This document shows positions 17,335 to 27,200 of a stretch of 64,000 nt of DNA, in pieces (the stretch's first letter is position 1; every line of letters begins with the position of its first letter). A program made the translations under genes and the position numbers. The notes beneath the pieces are model-generated. The model saw only the letters and a list, made by a program, of their open reading frames with translations, made no database searches and was not told where the DNA came from. Source of the stretch: Chitinophagaceae bacterium LGM1 (GTDB lineage Bacteria; Bacteroidota; Bacteroidia; Chitinophagales; Chitinophagaceae). Location of the stretch: contig CP075895.1 in NCBI GenBank assembly GCA_018604165.1, positions 2,909,001 to 2,973,000 on the forward strand, in the 5' to 3' direction.

Positions 17335-20300
17335 CTACTGTTTTGTAAACTGTATTGTTTGAGAGATGTTTTCGTCTGCATTCAGTACCTGTAGCATATA
17401 TACACCTGCCGGCAGTTCTGTGAGGTTAAGTGTTGATGTACCATTTGTAACTTTATCAATTACAGTTTTAAACACCACCTTACCCAGTTTATCCATCACT
17501 TTCACATCTGTAGTAGTATTGATGTTTTTGTTAAATACTACATTGATAGAAGAACCACGCAGCGGGTTAGGATATACGGTAATCGTATTGCCATCACCTT
17601 TTACATTTTTAACATCCAGCGCGGGGTCTATTACCAAAGTTCCTGGCTTACTTGATACAGAACTAACACATACACCGTCTATTATACAACGGTACATATT
17701 GCCACTCATAGACAGTTTGAGTGGATCTATCTTCAACGTATTGGTATACACACCTGCATAAGGTGTACCATCGTTCAGGTTACGGAAGCCCCCGCCACTA
17801 TTATCATCTTCCTGCCATTGGAATGTAGTACCTGTAGACGGCACAGTAAACACTGCCACTTTGTATAAGTGTGTTGTTAATGTAGCAGGAGAAGTAGAAG
17901 GTGCTGTTCTTACACCTATGGTCATATCACCAGTGTAGTACCAAAGTGCACACAACTGTGTTTCTGTTATTGCGCAGCGGTATATATTACCATTGATGCT
18001 TGTTGGTGCACCGCTGATACGCAGAGAATCTGTATTTACACCTGAGTATGGTGGGTTATTTGTAAGATTTATATATCCGCCACTTGTTTTCAGCTGCCAT
18101 TGATACATCGCACCTGCACCTGTTACACGCACACCTAGCCTTGACGAACCACCTTCACACGCAGTATCTGTTACAGATTGGCTGTTGATTACAATCGGAT
18201 TGTATACAGATAGCCTTGCTGCTGCCGATATTGCCTGCGGATTGCAACTACCCCTAACAACACACCTGAATAGCGTATTGTGCATACCAGTTGTAATACC
18301 AGTTATTGTAAGCGTTGGAGATGTAGAACCTAAATACGGTGCCGCAGGGCTTACATTCTGATAACCACTACCTGTATTCATCTGCCACTGATAGCTTAGA
18401 CCGGTACCTGTAGCTGTGATGCCAAAACTTGTATTCGAGCCTGCGCATACTGTTTTATCTGTAGGCTGTGTAACAACTGCAGGTAATGTATTAATTGTCA
18501 GTGTTGCAGCATTTGTATTGATGGCAAAGCATGTACTGTTATTAATTGCGCAACGGTATGTATATCCATTCATCGTTGTTGTTGCGCCTGTTATTATTAA
18601 AGTGTTTGTTGTTACACCACCATAAGGTGCACCATTCACCAAGTTCGTAAACCCAGTGCCTGTATTCACCTGCCATTGGTAGCCCAGTGGCGCTGCACCC
18701 GTAGTAGCAACCCCCAAAGCGTAGTAGCTTGTACCACCACCTACACACGCATCAGCATTTGCAGGATGATTGGTTACTGATGGTGCACTATTTACAAATA
18801 ACATCGCATCACCCGTCATTGCAGGTGGTGCACAGCTACCTGTTACCACACAACGGTATGCCACACTGTGCAGGCTGTTGGGTATGCTCGCCAGGTTCAG
18901 CGTTGCCGTTGTTACACCACTATACACACCACCATTTGTCAGATTCGTATAGCCACTGCCGCTGTTCATTTGCCATTGGTAGCCTATTGATGTACCCGTT
19001 GCCGTTACACTGTAGCTTGTACTGCTGCCCTCACATACTACTTGCGTTGTAGGGGCTGCCGTGATAACAGGACGGTTCGTTATCGTCAACGTCACTGCAT
19101 TGCTTGTCAGTGCAGGTGTACATGTACCTGTTACTATACAACGATAGATGTAACCGTTGAAACTGCTGTTAACACTCGATATGCCCAGTGTGGTAGAGGT
19201 AGATCCACTGTATGGTGCCGATGGGCCTATGTTCACAAAACCAAGTCCTGCATCTACTTGCCATTGATAGCTCAAACCCGTACCCGTGGCTGCTATGCTG
19301 AAGCCCGTATTCTGGAAGTCGCATGAGGTGGTATTAACGGGCTGTGTTGTGATGGTTGGTGCTGTCTGCACGCTCAGCGTTGCTGCATTGCTGAAGAATG
19401 GCGCTACGCAACTGTTGCTGATAACACAACGATACTGATAACCATTGAAACCTATTGGTGTGTTCAGTACTGAAAGACTGGTAGTGGTAGCTCCGCTATA
19501 GTTAGCCCCGTTTGAAACGTTGGCATAACCACTACCTGTATTTACCTGCCATTGGTATATTACACCCGATGAGGCGGCCGTTACGCTGAATGTACCTGTA
19601 CTGCCTGCACATACTGTAGTGTTTTGAGGCTGTGCTGTTACCGGTATATTGCTGCCTACTGTTAGTATACCATTACCTGATATTACTGTAAGTGGCGGAC
19701 AAGTACCTGTTACTACACAACGATATTGATAGGTACTCATACCGGGGTTTACGGCAGATATATTAAGCGTAGTTGTGTTTACACCACTATATACACCCGT
19801 ATTGCTCAGATTGTAATAACCCGTATTATCATATACCTGCCATTGGTAACCGATATTGCTGGCTGCAGCGTTTACTGTAAAAGAAGCCGGAGATCCGTTA
19901 CAAATAGTAACGTGCGGAGGGTTACCATTCACTGTTGTAGCTGTACCTAAAGTTAGTACTGCTGTGTTTGATATAACGGTTGTAGTTCCGCAAGCTATAC
20001 CTGCTATACAACGATATTGGTAGCCGTTATATGAAGGTGGAGGTAGTATCAATGTAAGGTTACCAGTGGTAACGCCAGAGTAGACACCACCATTCGTAAC
20101 ATTTACAAAACCAAACCCGCTATTTTCCTGCCATTGATATGTTATACCACTACCTGTTGCAGCAGTACTGAAGGTTACGTTGTTACCGGAACACAGTGTT
20201 GCTGAAGATGGCTGAGTAGTAATGGTTGGGCTGATACATTGTAGATTAATGTTGTAATCTTCTGTTTCTCCCCAGCTGAAAGTTGTACATGGGTCTGTAT

Positions 20301-21519
20301 TATTAATTGTAGTTGACCAACGCACCCTTACCCTCATTTTAGTAATACCTGATAAAGCAGTGCTTGGTATGTTAATTACATTTGAAACTACAGAGCCATT
20401 ACCTGTTCCTATAGATGTAAATTCTGTGGTTTCAAAAATACCATTCTGGTTATAATCTATCCATGCCGCTACACGCTCAGTACCGCCGGGCCCTACTGTT
20501 ACACTTATAGGTACAGAATTGCCAATTGCAATATTAGGAGCCGCAACCGATGAGCCATAGTCAGTATAAGAAGGCGTAGGCGTACATCCTGATGAATTGT
20601 TCAACGTACCGAATGTTACATTGTCGATCCTGTCGCCAGATCCACAACCTGAAGTATTACCTGCTGCACAATAACAACTAAGGAAGCTATTCATATTTAC
20701 TTGCAGTGCGGTAGAAAAGCCGGTACTGCTGGAGTTGGTACATGTAACTGCGCAACGATACCATGTAGATGCTGTTTGTGTTGCCGCATAGGTAGTACCC
20801 GTAGCACCTGATATATTTGTCCAAGTAATATTGTTAGGGGATGATTGCCATTGATATGTGTTGCCTGAAGTTGTTGGTACTGCCGACATTGACAATGTGA
20901 AACCTTGACCAGCGCATACGGGGTTCAACGAACTGAGTGTATTACCCGGCGAAGGTGTGCCTGAACACGGTGTACTGGCACCTGTTATTACTACTACATA
21001 ATCTTCTACCTCGCCGCCATACTGAAAACTACAGGGCGAAAAAAAGCTATTAGAACTTGGGTAAACGCAACGCACACGCATACGGGTAGTACCAATAGTA
21101 GCCGTTACAGGTATTGTGAAAGAGCCCGAAAAGCTACCGTTACCTGGTAATCCGACACCAACTACTTGTTCGCCAGGGTCACTAAAACTCGTATTACCAT
21201 TGTAATCTATCCATACTTTATAATATTCACTCCAACTTGGGTTATTCACTAAATTAATACCAATCGTTGCACCTTGTGTTGCAGTAAGTATCTGCGAGCT
21301 GAAAAATGTATAACCTGCAGAACCGCCGTTACAAGTAGTATTCAGGTTACTGATATTGGTACTGCCACCCGTTGTAGAAACTGAACGGATGTAGTCTCCA
21401 TATACACATGCATAATAATACAAACCTGAAGTACAGTATTGTGCTTTGGTGGCTATTGACGTTATACTAAGTATTAAGAATAATACTATAACCTTTAATC
21501 TAGCGTAATGTTTAAGCAT
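17335..21519 (-). CDS. Giant Ig-repeat T9SS protein with GEVED domains (paralogue A)
   Basis: A 1394-aa secreted protein. The signal peptide ends near residue 27 (IATKAQ). Two GEVED-type domains are recognisable by WIDYNGN and GEVEDY (about residues 100-175) and by WIDYNQN and GETEDY (about residues 340-420). Nine to ten Ig-like repeats of about 88 residues follow, each with YQWQxNxGxGFxN, YSGVxTxxL and YRCxVxGxC. The C terminus (about residues 1310-1394) holds VYPNPLRGSSINV, DKLGKVV and LPAGVYMLQV, the type A T9SS sorting domain. It is likely a surface adhesin. Its central repeats are nearly identical to paralogue B at 24206, which suggests gene conversion. A terminator follows. Confidence 0.9.
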   Translation of the reverse strand: MLKHYARLKVIVLFLILSITSIATKAQYCTSGLYYYACVYGDYIRSVSTTGGSTNISNLNTTCNGGSAGYTFFSSQILTATQGATIGINLVNNPSWSEYYKVWIDYNGNTSFSDPGEQVVGVGLPGNGSFSGSFTIPVTATIGTTRMRVRCVYPSSNSFFSPCSFQYGGEVEDYVVVITGASTPCSGTPSPGNTLSSLNPVCAGQGFTLSMSAVPTTSGNTYQWQSSPNNITWTNISGATGTTYAATQTASTWYRCAVTCTNSSSTGFSTALQVNMNSFLSCYCAAGNTSGCGSGDRIDNVTFGTLNNSSGCTPTPSYTDYGSSVAAPNIAIGNSVPISVTVGPGGTERVAAWIDYNQNGIFETTEFTSIGTGNGSVVSNVINIPSTALSGITKMRVRVRWSTTINNTDPCTTFSWGETEDYNINLQCISPTITTQPSSATLCSGNNVTFSTAATGSGITYQWQENSGFGFVNVTNGGVYSGVTTGNLTLILPPPSYNGYQYRCIAGIACGTTTVISNTAVLTLGTATTVNGNPPHVTICNGSPASFTVNAAASNIGYQWQVYDNTGYYNLSNTGVYSGVNTTTLNISAVNPGMSTYQYRCVVTGTCPPLTVISGNGILTVGSNIPVTAQPQNTTVCAGSTGTFSVTAASSGVIYQWQVNTGSGYANVSNGANYSGATTTSLSVLNTPIGFNGYQYRCVISNSCVAPFFSNAATLSVQTAPTITTQPVNTTSCDFQNTGFSIAATGTGLSYQWQVDAGLGFVNIGPSAPYSGSTSTTLGISSVNSSFNGYIYRCIVTGTCTPALTSNAVTLTITNRPVITAAPTTQVVCEGSSTSYSVTATGTSIGYQWQMNSGSGYTNLTNGGVYSGVTTATLNLASIPNSLHSVAYRCVVTGSCAPPAMTGDAMLFVNSAPSVTNHPANADACVGGGTSYYALGVATTGAAPLGYQWQVNTGTGFTNLVNGAPYGGVTTNTLIITGATTTMNGYTYRCAINNSTCFAINTNAATLTINTLPAVVTQPTDKTVCAGSNTSFGITATGTGLSYQWQMNTGSGYQNVSPAAPYLGSTSPTLTITGITTGMHNTLFRCVVRGSCNPQAISAAARLSVYNPIVINSQSVTDTACEGGSSRLGVRVTGAGAMYQWQLKTSGGYINLTNNPPYSGVNTDSLRISGAPTSINGNIYRCAITETQLCALWYYTGDMTIGVRTAPSTSPATLTTHLYKVAVFTVPSTGTTFQWQEDDNSGGGFRNLNDGTPYAGVYTNTLKIDPLKLSMSGNMYRCIIDGVCVSSVSSKPGTLVIDPALDVKNVKGDGNTITVYPNPLRGSSINVVFNKNINTTTDVKVMDKLGKVVFKTVIDKVTNGTSTLNLTELPAGVYMLQVLNADENISQTIQFTKQ
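18611..19838 (-). repeat. Conversion tract, copy A
   Basis: This stretch aligns without gaps to 25482-26709 (constant offset 6871). The first 170 bp are patchy. From 18782 the two copies differ at only a few scattered positions for about 900 bp, then diverge after the cluster of changes near 19690-19770. The tract encodes about four Ig-like repeats of the 1394-aa protein. The identity is far higher than that of the flanking domains. Confidence 0.85.
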
Positions 21520-21604
21520 TGTTAAAAATTTACTTTGAGGGAGAATTTTACCTTAAGATTACTAAAATAAGATAATTATTGAATAAAAGAATGTGTTCTC
21601 AGAT

Positions 21605-23125
21605 TTATTTTTTAAGCTCTTTCTTATTAATATTTTTAAATATAACACTTTCCATCAACTTATAACTCTCTATGTATGCAGCTCTGTAAATAGGTAATAC
21701 TTCCCAAATACCACTATCATTCTTATATCTTGGTACTGCATTCCACAACAATTCTTTATCGTAATTCACTATAAACACCCTCCCCTCAACACCCATGCTT
21801 GCCAATACACAACTATCAGATAACATATAAACACCACCGCCACTGGCAGTACCAGGGGCAGCATAAGTATCTATGTTGCACGGGTACTCCCATATTTTTT
21901 TGAGCGTGCCGCCATCTGCAGAGGGTTCTTCAAAAAATGTAACCGTAGAAATTACTTCTCTTGTTCTCGCAGTATTATTATTAAAGAGGTACAATTGTCC
22001 GTCTTTGCTTATTCTGCATGCATGTTGCGCTTTGAAAGGAGACCTGTCAGTACCATCCCTTAATCTTTCTAAAGGTTTGCCATATCTGCGTACTACTTTC
22101 CCTGACGGATACTCTATTTTCAGAATCGTATTGATATCCCTGAAACTGGCATACATGTATCCCCTTATTTCGTCAAAATATACTGCGTTGAGATGTGTGT
22201 TGGTGTTAGGTGTGCCGTCCGGCATTATGTTTTGAAAAAAATCCGTTTCAGTGAAATGATCGGATGTTTTCCATGACCATATTACTTCTCCTTCTTTGTT
22301 ATACATAATGATAGTACCGCAATCAACCCTCTTAAGCAACTTTCCGCCTTCTTTTTTTATAGTTTCATCTATCGGTATTTTAGCAGAATCGAAGCTTGAT
22401 GGTACAGGTACAAGTATCTTTTCGTAACCTGCAACCAGATAATTACCGTTGTTAAGTTTAGTAAACTCATGGTGGTATCTTTCACTTGTATCGCCACTTA
22501 CTTTTCCATCATCAGGTGCTTTCCACAGTACATTTCCGTCATAATCAATTTCAAACGCACCGAAGTCATTCAGTATTGTAAACGTACCATCTTTCGTCAA
22601 TTTTAAATCCCGTGTACGCCTATCACGCTGAAACCTACCAGGTATATCCGGCAGGTACCAAACAGGCGCACCATTCATATCATATATTACAGATGAATGA
22701 TCAAGTATGATGAACATATCGCTGTGATGTCCGTTGTTTGCAATTACTTGTAGTTTATAAATATTGGTATCAATATAGGGTGCATATGCAGTTTCAAAAG
22801 CAAATATTTTGGTACGAGATAATTGCTTGTTTTTTTTATCGAATGCAGTTACCCTCCACACATACTTTCTGCTGAAAGCAGGCATCGTTTCTACAAGTTT
22901 ATTAACAGGTACTCTTTTAGAAATAAAAACGCCTCTTTCAAAACTGGCTGTAGTTTCTGTAGAGCCTTCAGAAATATCAAACTGGTAAGATGATGCCCCT
23001 TTAACTTCCGGAATTGAAAACCCAATAATCCTGTAGTGTACGGAACTATTGTCTGCCGGCTTTACCTGTCCATTCGCTATCTTTACAATGAAAATCATCA
23101 ATAAGACCAAAACTATTTGCTGCAT
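21605..23125 (-). CDS. Arylsulfotransferase (ASST)-family protein
   Basis: A 506-aa secreted or periplasmic protein with a signal peptide ending near residue 20 (VKIANGQ). An Ig-like N-terminal section (RYIIGFSIPEVKG; WRVTAFDKK) leads into a six-bladed propeller with repeated Asp/Gly turns: LTKDGTFTILND, YDGNVLWKA, NKEGEVIWSWK, YPSGKVVRRYG. Conserved histidines occur in SERYHHEFTKLNNGNYLVAG, NTHLNAVYFDE and KAQHACRI, as in bacterial arylsulfate sulfotransferases, which move sulfate between phenols via a sulfo-histidine. The substrate is unknown. The ATG at 23125 fits the signal peptide. An upstream extension to 23278 would lie inside the cytochrome gene and is unlikely. Its start overlaps that of the divergent cytochrome gene. 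Confidence 0.8.
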   Translation of the reverse strand: MQQIVLVLLMIFIVKIANGQVKPADNSSVHYRIIGFSIPEVKGASSYQFDISEGSTETTASFERGVFISKRVPVNKLVETMPAFSRKYVWRVTAFDKKNKQLSRTKIFAFETAYAPYIDTNIYKLQVIANNGHHSDMFIILDHSSVIYDMNGAPVWYLPDIPGRFQRDRRTRDLKLTKDGTFTILNDFGAFEIDYDGNVLWKAPDDGKVSGDTSERYHHEFTKLNNGNYLVAGYEKILVPVPSSFDSAKIPIDETIKKEGGKLLKRVDCGTIIMYNKEGEVIWSWKTSDHFTETDFFQNIMPDGTPNTNTHLNAVYFDEIRGYMYASFRDINTILKIEYPSGKVVRRYGKPLERLRDGTDRSPFKAQHACRISKDGQLYLFNNNTARTREVISTVTFFEEPSADGGTLKKIWEYPCNIDTYAAPGTASGGGVYMLSDSCVLASMGVEGRVFIVNYDKELLWNAVPRYKNDSGIWEVLPIYRAAYIESYKLMESVIFKNINKKELKK

Positions 23126-24125
23126 GTTATCAGTTATTAAGCTTTGTAAATCTATATTTTTCACGCTATTTATACTAACAGTAATAATTGCAACTTCATG
23201 TGGGGGCAACACGAAACCTACAGCTACGTCTAGTACCGACTCGCTCTTTACTCCGCCCGATACTGCTGCAATACCCAATGATGAGTTTGGAGATATGGTA
23301 CGCTATGGCAAAGAACTGCTCAACAATACTGCATACTATATAGGCCCCAACGGTACAAAAGGGAAATATTTGGGCAATAAAATGAATTGCTCTAACTGCC
23401 ACCTGAAAGCTGGCACTGTACCTTTCGGGCTAAACTTCTTTAGTTCTCATGCCCGCTACCCACAATACCGTGGCAGAGAAAATAAAGTAATGACTTTGCC
23501 AGAGCGTGTAAATAATTGCATAGAACGCCCGCACAATGGCACACCTATGCCGATGGATAGCAAAGAAATGGTTGCTATCGTTTCTTATATGCGGTGGCTA
23601 TCTGCCAGTGTACCTATAGGCAAGCACGTAAATGGCGATGGTGCACTCGATTTGGAATATCCTAATCGTGCGGCAGACCCCAAAAAAGGTGAATTGATAT
23701 ATAACCAGCATTGTGCCAGTTGCCATGGCAAAAACGGAGAAGGTCAATTTAATGCCGATTCAAGCACGTATACATATCCACCCCTCTGGGGCGATTTTGC
23801 CTTCGAGTGTGGCTCAAGCATGCACCGGGTACTGAAGATGGCACGTTTTGTAAAAGCTAATATGCCACATCTCAAAGCAAGTTGGGACAAACCCTTTCTG
23901 ACAGATATAGAAGCCATAGACGTAGCAGCATTTGTAGTTGATGACAGGATACATTCGCGACCGAAAAAAGAAGAAGCTCCCAGCTACTCAAACATCAAGG
24001 TAAAACCCATTGATTATGACTCAGGTCCTTATCCCGACTCCTTCACAGAAGATCAACACAAATTTGGTCCCTATCAACCTATTATAGATTATCATAAGCA
24101 ACACAATCTTCCGGTAATATTCTGA
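23124..24125 (+). CDS. TsdA-like di-heme cytochrome c lipoprotein
   Basis: A 333-aa protein with a lipoprotein signal (lipobox I-A-T-S-C near residue 27) and two c-type haem sites: C89-S-N-C92-H93 and C197-A-S-C200-H201. The first domain (KMNCSNCHLKAG, YPQYRGRENKV, ERVNNCIERPHNG, MPMDSKEM, YMRWLS) follows the pattern of TsdA thiosulfate dehydrogenases and related SoxA-type cytochromes, which oxidise thiosulfate or reduce tetrathionate. The second domain is a standard class I haem domain with a C-terminal tail. Substrate assignment is inference. The ATG at 23124 shares bases with the divergent sulfotransferase start. An in-frame ATG at 23088 would give a longer leader. A hairpin terminates it. 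Confidence 0.8.
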   Translation: MLSVIKLCKSIFFTLFILTVIIATSCGGNTKPTATSSTDSLFTPPDTAAIPNDEFGDMVRYGKELLNNTAYYIGPNGTKGKYLGNKMNCSNCHLKAGTVPFGLNFFSSHARYPQYRGRENKVMTLPERVNNCIERPHNGTPMPMDSKEMVAIVSYMRWLSASVPIGKHVNGDGALDLEYPNRAADPKKGELIYNQHCASCHGKNGEGQFNADSSTYTYPPLWGDFAFECGSSMHRVLKMARFVKANMPHLKASWDKPFLTDIEAIDVAAFVVDDRIHSRPKKEEAPSYSNIKVKPIDYDSGPYPDSFTEDQHKFGPYQPIIDYHKQHNLPVIF

Positions 24126-24143
24126 TACTATTTAGTCAGTTAT

Positions 24144-24183
24144 AAAAGAAATCGCCACGCATATTGCGTGGCGATTTCTTTTA
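24144..24183. terminator. Bidirectional terminator
   Basis: A near-perfect long inverted repeat, AAAAGAAATCGCCACGCA and its complement TGCGTGGCGATTTCTTTT, with a 4-nt loop. The A-rich and T-rich arms give a U-tract on either strand. It sits between the convergent cytochrome gene and paralogue B and can end both transcripts. Confidence 0.85.
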
Positions 24184-24205
24184 TCCGTGATGAATTAATA
24201 AACTG

Positions 24206-27200
24206 TTATTGCTTTACAAACTGTTTCGTAACATTGATGTTCTGATCCTTATTTGCAATCTGCACCATATATATGCCCGCAGCTAATTGATGTAGTTTCA
24301 GTACCGATGTTGTTGTATTATCATTCAACGATTCTGTATACACCACCTTACCCAATTTGTCCAACACTTTTATTTCAGTTATGCCTGTCATTTTCTTACC
24401 AAAGTTGATGTATAACTCACTACCTGCAAGCGGGTTTGGATATATGCTAATATCTACACCTGTTTGCACATTGTTTACACTAAGCGTAGGGTCTATGACT
24501 AAAGTAGCGGGCTTAGTTGCTACTGCGCTTGCACATACTCCATCTACTATACAACGGTACCTATGTCCGCTCATAGATAATTTCAGCGGATCTACTTTCA
24601 GCGTATTTGTATATACACCTGCATAAGGCGTACCATCGTTCAGATTACGGAAACCTGCACCACTGTTATCATCTTCCTGCCATTGGTAGAAAGTACCGGT
24701 TGGTGGTACTGTAAACGTAGCTGCTTTAAATAGATGAGTTGTAAGCACTGCCGGCAGAGTTGATGGTGCAGTTCTGATGCCTACCGGTATGTCGCCTGTA
24801 TAATACCACAAATTACATTGCACTGTTTCTGTTATTGCACAACGGTATACATTACCATGCAGGCTATTTGGTGCAGCGCTAATACGCAGAGAATCTGTAT
24901 TTACACCTGAGTATGGCGGATTGTTAGTAAGATTTACATAACCACCACTTGTCTTTAATTGCCAATGATATATTACTGCAGAACCGGTAACACGTACACC
25001 CAATTTTGATGTGCTTCCTTCGCAAATAGTATCTGTTACTGTATGATTGTTAATGGTAACCGGATTCAACACATTCAGGCTAACTACTGCTGATGTTACT
25101 GGCGGATTGCACACACCACGCACTATACAACGGTATGTGTAGCCATTCATACCTGCCGGCACACTGTTTACTACTAACACAGAGTCTGTAGGCCCATCAT
25201 ATAACGGCAAGCTATTGTCCGGAATATTCTGGAAACCGCTACCTGTATTTACTTGCCATTGATAGCCTACTGCTGTACCCGTAGCTCTGATTCTGAATGT
25301 AGCATCTGACCCCAAGCATGGGTTTTGTGTCAGCGGTTGCAGCGTTATGGAAGGCAATGTATTGATAGTCAGCGGGGCTGCATCTGTATTAATAGTAAAG
25401 CAAGTGCCGTTATTGATAACACATCTGTATGTATAACCATTCAGTCCTGCTGTAGCACCTGTTATTACAAGATTATTAGTTGTTACACCACCATAAGGTG
25501 CACCATTCACCAAGTTCGTAAACCCTGTGCCTGTATTCACCTGCCATTGGTAGCCCAGTGGCGCTGCACCCGATACCGCAGCACCCAGTGTATAGAAGTT
25601 TGTTGTTCCACCAATACACACGTCTTTGGCTATTGGCTGGCTAGTAACTACAGGTGCACTATTTACAAATAACATCGCATCACCCGTCATTGCAGGTGGT
25701 GCACAGCTACCTGTTACCACACAACGGTATGCCCTGCTGTGCAGGCTGTTGGGTATGCTCGCCAGGTTCAGCGTTGCCGTTGTTACACCACTATACACAC
25801 CACCATTTGTCAGATTCGTATAGCCACTGCCGCTGTTCATTTGCCATTGGTAGCCTATTGATGTACCCGTTGCAGTTACACTGTAGCTTGTACTGCTGCC
25901 TTCACATACTACTTGCGTTGTAGGGGCTGCCGTGATAACAGGACGGTTCGTTATCGTCAACGTCACTGCATTGCTTGTCAGTGCAGGTGTACATGTACCT
26001 GTTACTATACAACGATAGATGTAACCGTTGAAACTGCTGTTAACACTCGATATGCCCAGTGTGGTAGAGGTAGATCCACTGTATGGTGCCGATGGGCCTA
26101 TGTTCACAAAACCAAGTCCTGCATCTACTTGCCATTGATAGCTCAAACCCGTACCCGTGGCTGCTATGCTGAAGCCCGTATTCTGGAAGTCGCATGAGGT
26201 GGTATTAACGGGCTGTGTTGTGATGGTTGGTGCTGTCTGCACGCTCAGCGTTGCTGCATTGCTGAAGAATGGTGCTACGCAACTGTTGCTGATAACACAA
26301 CGATACTGATAACCATTGAAACCTATTGGTGTGTTCAGTACTGAAAGACTGGTAGTGGTAGCACCGCTGTAGTTAGCCCCGTTTGAAACGTTGGCATAAC
26401 CACTACCTGTATTTACCTGCCATTGGTATATTACACCCGATGAGGCGGCCGTTACGCTGAATGTACCTGTACTGCCTGCACATACTGTAGTGTTTTGAGG
26501 CTGTGCTGTTACCGGTATATTGCTGCCTACTGTTAGTATACCATTGCCTGATATTACTGTAAGCGGAGCACAAGTACCTGTTACTACACAACGATATTGA
26601 TAGGTACTCATACCGGGGTTTACGGCAGATATGTTTAAGGTGGTAGTGTTTACACCACTATATACACCCGTATTGCTCAGATTGTAATAACCCGTATTAT
26701 CATACACTTGCCACTGATATGTGGGGCTGGTAGCATTAGCACCTACCGTAAACGATGCGGGCAAACCATTACACACTGTTATATGTGCTGGGTTAGCCGT
26801 TACAATTGTTGATGGATTAACATTCAGCGTTGCAGGATTTGATATCGCCGACGGCGGGCAAGTCCCACTCACCTCACAACGATATTGGTAACCATTCAAC
26901 ACAAAACCTACGTTTGTAATATTTAATGTAGTAGTTGTAACACCGCTGTAACCACCACCATTGCTCAAGTTAATGAAACCTGCGCCTTGGTTTACCTGCC
27001 ATTGATAGATAAGGCCAGGACCTGTAGCAGATACGGAAAAACTTGCATTACCCCCCTGGCAACCACCGGCAATGCTTGTTGGGTGTGTTACTATTACAGG
27101 GCCATTTTGTACTGTAAGCGTAACACCTACACGTGCAGATGTACCAGTAGTACAACCACCACCTTTAGTGTAATAGAGTGTGCCTGCACCCATACGTGGA

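Noticed and set aside
18416-19326. Long open frames on the plus strand inside the Ig-repeat genes (also 25325-26197)
   Set aside because: They mirror the repeat periodicity of the real minus-strand genes, and have Cys/His-rich composition with no recognisable domain.
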